The notes beneath the pieces were generated by a model, which saw only the letters and a list, made by a program, of their open reading frames with translations, had not been told where the DNA came from and searched no databases. The translations under genes and the position numbers were made by a program. From Bacteroidales bacterium (GTDB lineage Bacteria; Bacteroidota; Bacteroidia; Bacteroidales; JAFGXI01): DNA of 64,000 nucleotides. Shown piece by piece: positions 62,008-64,000 of this stretch. The stretch is taken from assembly GCA_016936665.1 (NCBI GenBank), contig JAFGXI010000009.1, forward strand, positions 150,648-214,647, in the 5' to 3' direction. Positions within the stretch are counted from its first letter, which is position 1. Each line of letters starts with the position of its first letter.

Positions 62008-64000
62008 TTATTCGTTAGTAGAAATATCTTTACCTAATTTATGAAGATAAGCTATAACTGCTACTACTTGAGAAGTAGGCTCAACTTCAATATTTGCTTT
62101 CTTAAGCTCATCTGCAATGGCTTGACCTTGTTGTGTCAAATCTTCTACAGCTCTTAAATCATAACCTTCCGGATATGGCACCCCTAAAGTTTGCATAGCG
62201 CGAATTTTACTAGGTGTTAATTCAAGATTTACAGTTTTATTTGCAAACCAAGGGTAATTTGGCATAATTGTTCCTGGACTTACCGACGATGCATTTTGGA
62301 AGTGATTATAATGCCATGCAGCATTTTTATACATTTTACCACCTACAACACCAGCACGAGCTAAATCCGGTCCGGTTCTTCTTGATCCCCATTGGAATGG
62401 ATGATCGTATACAAACTCACCAATTTTTGAATATTCGCCATACCTGTCAGTTTCCCAACGGAATGGACGAACCATTTGCGAGTGACAAACATAACAACCT
62501 TCGCTCACATAGATATCTCTACCTTCTAACTCTAAAGGAGTATAAGGTGTTACTGTGGAAATAGTTGGAACATTCGATTTAACAAAGACCATAGGAATAA
62601 TTTCTACAGCCCCACCAATCGCTAAAGCCACAAAAGCAAACACTGCAAACCAAACGGGCTTCCTTTCTAACCAACGATGTTTAGTTTCCCCAGCTTCTTG
62701 TCTGCTTTGATCGTTAACTAATGCAGGCGCTTGAGTTTCTTCGCTATTTACAAATGAACCTGCACCCATAGTTTTGAATAAATTATAGACTAGTAATAAG
62801 AATCCAACTAAATATAATGTTCCGCCAACTGCTCTAAACATATACATCGGAAGTATTTGAGTAACTGTTTCGAGGAAGTTAGGATATGCTAAAAAGCCTT
62901 CTGGAGAATATTCTCTCCACATTAACCACTGAGTAATTGCAGCCCAATATAATGGAATTGCATAAATAAGCATCCCCAATGTAGCTAACCAAAAATGCGT
63001 ATTGGCTAATCTTTCTGAGAATAATTTAGTTTTCCATAACTTTGGAACTAACCAGTATAACATACCAAAAGTAAGACCTCCATTCCAACCCATTCCTCCA
63101 ATGTGTACGTGTGCAATAGTCCAATCGGAGAAGTGAGATATCATATTAACATTTTTCAATGACATCATAGGGCCTTCGAATGTTGACATACCGTATGCAG
63201 TTACAGCAACGACCATAAATTTTAGGGTTGCGCTATCGCGAACTTTATCCCAAGCTCCTCTTAATGTAAGAAGACCATTGATCATACCACCCCAAGATGG
63301 TGCTAACAACATTATCGAAAAAGTAACACCAAGTGCCTGAGCCCAATCTGGTAAAGCTTGATACAATAAATGGTGAGGCCCTGCCCACATGTAAATAAAT
63401 ATTAAAGCCCAAAAATGGATAATTGATAATTTATATGAATAAATCGGCCTTCCTGCTGCTTTAGGTAAATAGTAATACATCAATCCTAAAAAAGGAGTTG
63501 TTAAAAAGAAAGCTACAGCATTATGGCCGTACCACCATTGAACAACAGCATCTTGTGCTCCTGCATACAATGGATAACTTTTCAAAAATGAAACCGGTAA
63601 TTCAAAAGAATTCACAACATGGAGTACAGCTACGCCGATAAAAGTTGCAACATACCACCAAATAGCAGCATAAATGTGTTTTTCTCGACGAACAATCATT
63701 GTTCCGATCATATTCCAACCAAATACTACCCAAACCACTGCGATCATAATATCGATCCACCATTCTAACTCAGCGTATTCTTTTCCTGTAGAAAATCCGC
63801 TTAAAAGAGTTACCGCTGCTGATACAATGATAAGCTGCCATCCCCAAAAATTGATTTGGCTTAACACATCGCTAAACATTCTAGTCTTTAGAAGTTTTTG
63901 AAGCGAGTAATAGACCCCTGCAAAAATGGCATTGCCAACGAATGCAAAAATAATAGCATTTGTGTGGACAGGTCTTACTCTACCAAAGGTCAAAAACTCT
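62008..64000 (-). CDS. ccoNO: cbb3-type cytochrome oxidase fused subunits I and II (CcoNO), 5' end outside window
   Basis: A fusion of the heme-copper core (CcoN, first about 430 residues here) with the membrane-bound cytochrome c subunit (CcoO, about 460-660). CcoN helices carry heme and copper histidines (VRPVHTN, WWYGHNAVAF, WAGPHHLLY, AHVHIGGMGWN). CcoO contributes CYVCH and RRTGPDLARAG. The reading frame is open through base 64000 (EFL before TFGRVRP), and CcoN normally has some 50 more residues, so the gene starts beyond the window. A TTG at 63993 is not the real start. Confidence 0.95.
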   Translation of the reverse strand, partial: EFLTFGRVRPVHTNAIIFAFVGNAIFAGVYYSLQKLLKTRMFSDVLSQINFWGWQLIIVSAAVTLLSGFSTGKEYAELEWWIDIMIAVVWVVFGWNMIGTMIVRREKHIYAAIWWYVATFIGVAVLHVVNSFELPVSFLKSYPLYAGAQDAVVQWWYGHNAVAFFLTTPFLGLMYYYLPKAAGRPIYSYKLSIIHFWALIFIYMWAGPHHLLYQALPDWAQALGVTFSIMLLAPSWGGMINGLLTLRGAWDKVRDSATLKFMVVAVTAYGMSTFEGPMMSLKNVNMISHFSDWTIAHVHIGGMGWNGGLTFGMLYWLVPKLWKTKLFSERLANTHFWLATLGMLIYAIPLYWAAITQWLMWREYSPEGFLAYPNFLETVTQILPMYMFRAVGGTLYLVGFLLLVYNLFKTMGAGSFVNSEETQAPALVNDQSRQEAGETKHRWLERKPVWFAVFAFVALAIGGAVEIIPMVFVKSNVPTISTVTPYTPLELEGRDIYVSEGCYVCHSQMVRPFRWETDRYGEYSKIGEFVYDHPFQWGSRRTGPDLARAGVVGGKMYKNAAWHYNHFQNASSVSPGTIMPNYPWFANKTVNLELTPSKIRAMQTLGVPYPEGYDLRAVEDLTQQGQAIADELKKANIEVEPTSQVVAVIAYLHKLGKDISTNE

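Overview
The window comes from a member of the Bacteroidota, most likely class Bacteroidia (Bacteroidales/Marinilabiliales-type). The evidence is AT-rich DNA, TAnnTTTG promoter boxes with almost no Shine-Dalgarno sequences, and lineage-typical proteins: a CcoN-CcoO fusion, long acidic-tailed S16, L31 type B, GWxTD and DUF1858 proteins, and two-component propeller kinases. About 56 protein genes fill the window, mostly on the minus strand. I see no rRNA, tRNA, CRISPR array, insertion sequence or prophage. This is largely a core chromosomal region. It carries one specialised-metabolism operon and one terminal-oxidase operon that is cut by the right edge.

Layout. 0.1-4.0 kb: two adjacent rhomboid proteases, then mutL behind a small membrane-protein gene. 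4.1-8.7 kb: two tandem paralogues that join TPR repeats, a membrane helix and a SpoIIE/PP2C phosphatase. 8.8-11.4 kb: two small genes of uncertain role, then metK, preceded by what looks like a SAM-II-type riboswitch. 11.4-14.4 kb (plus strand): NAD(P)HX repair enzyme, ArsC-like protein and a short-chain reductase. 14.4-22.1 kb (minus strand): a pigment/aryl-polyene-type operon (tyrosine ammonia-lyase, FabG, KAS II, ACP, acyltransferase, O-methyltransferase, DarA-like flavodoxin-fold protein). 22.1-30.2 kb: plsY, dipeptidyl peptidase III, asd, a small lipoprotein, a GWxTD protein, rfbB, galE and a Spy-like periplasmic protein. 30.3-36.7 kb (plus strand): a candidate small RNA, ribF, cvpA, an EamA transporter, a porin, TolC and a membrane-fusion protein. 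36.8-42.1 kb: nitrilase, OmpA-like protein and a LytTR response regulator with its propeller histidine kinase. 42.1-50.6 kb: rlmB, rpmE2, hisS, a DUF1858 protein, and a surface-polysaccharide set behind rpsP-rimM. 51-56 kb: mgtE, frr, pyrH and a hybrid histidine kinase. 56-64 kb: cbb3 oxidase genes ccoNO-Q-P-G-H, a SafE-like copper protein and ccoI.

How the genes work together. The cbb3 block encodes the oxidase, its ferredoxin-like assembly factor and its copper delivery system, so the organism probably respires oxygen at low tension. The ammonia-lyase operon supplies a p-coumarate starter plus carrier, condensing, reducing, methylating and acyl-transferring enzymes for an aryl polyene or flexirubin-like lipid. 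It lacks the starter ligase, chain-length factor, dehydratase and DarB, so those genes must lie elsewhere. rfbB, galE, the sugar transferase and the deacetylase-like protein serve surface glycans.

The most interesting non-coding signals are the riboswitch-like metK leader, with a plausible mutually exclusive folding scheme, and a promoter-hairpin-terminator unit before ribF that could be a small RNA with perfect 12-nt complementarity to the 3' UTR of the upstream Spy-like gene.
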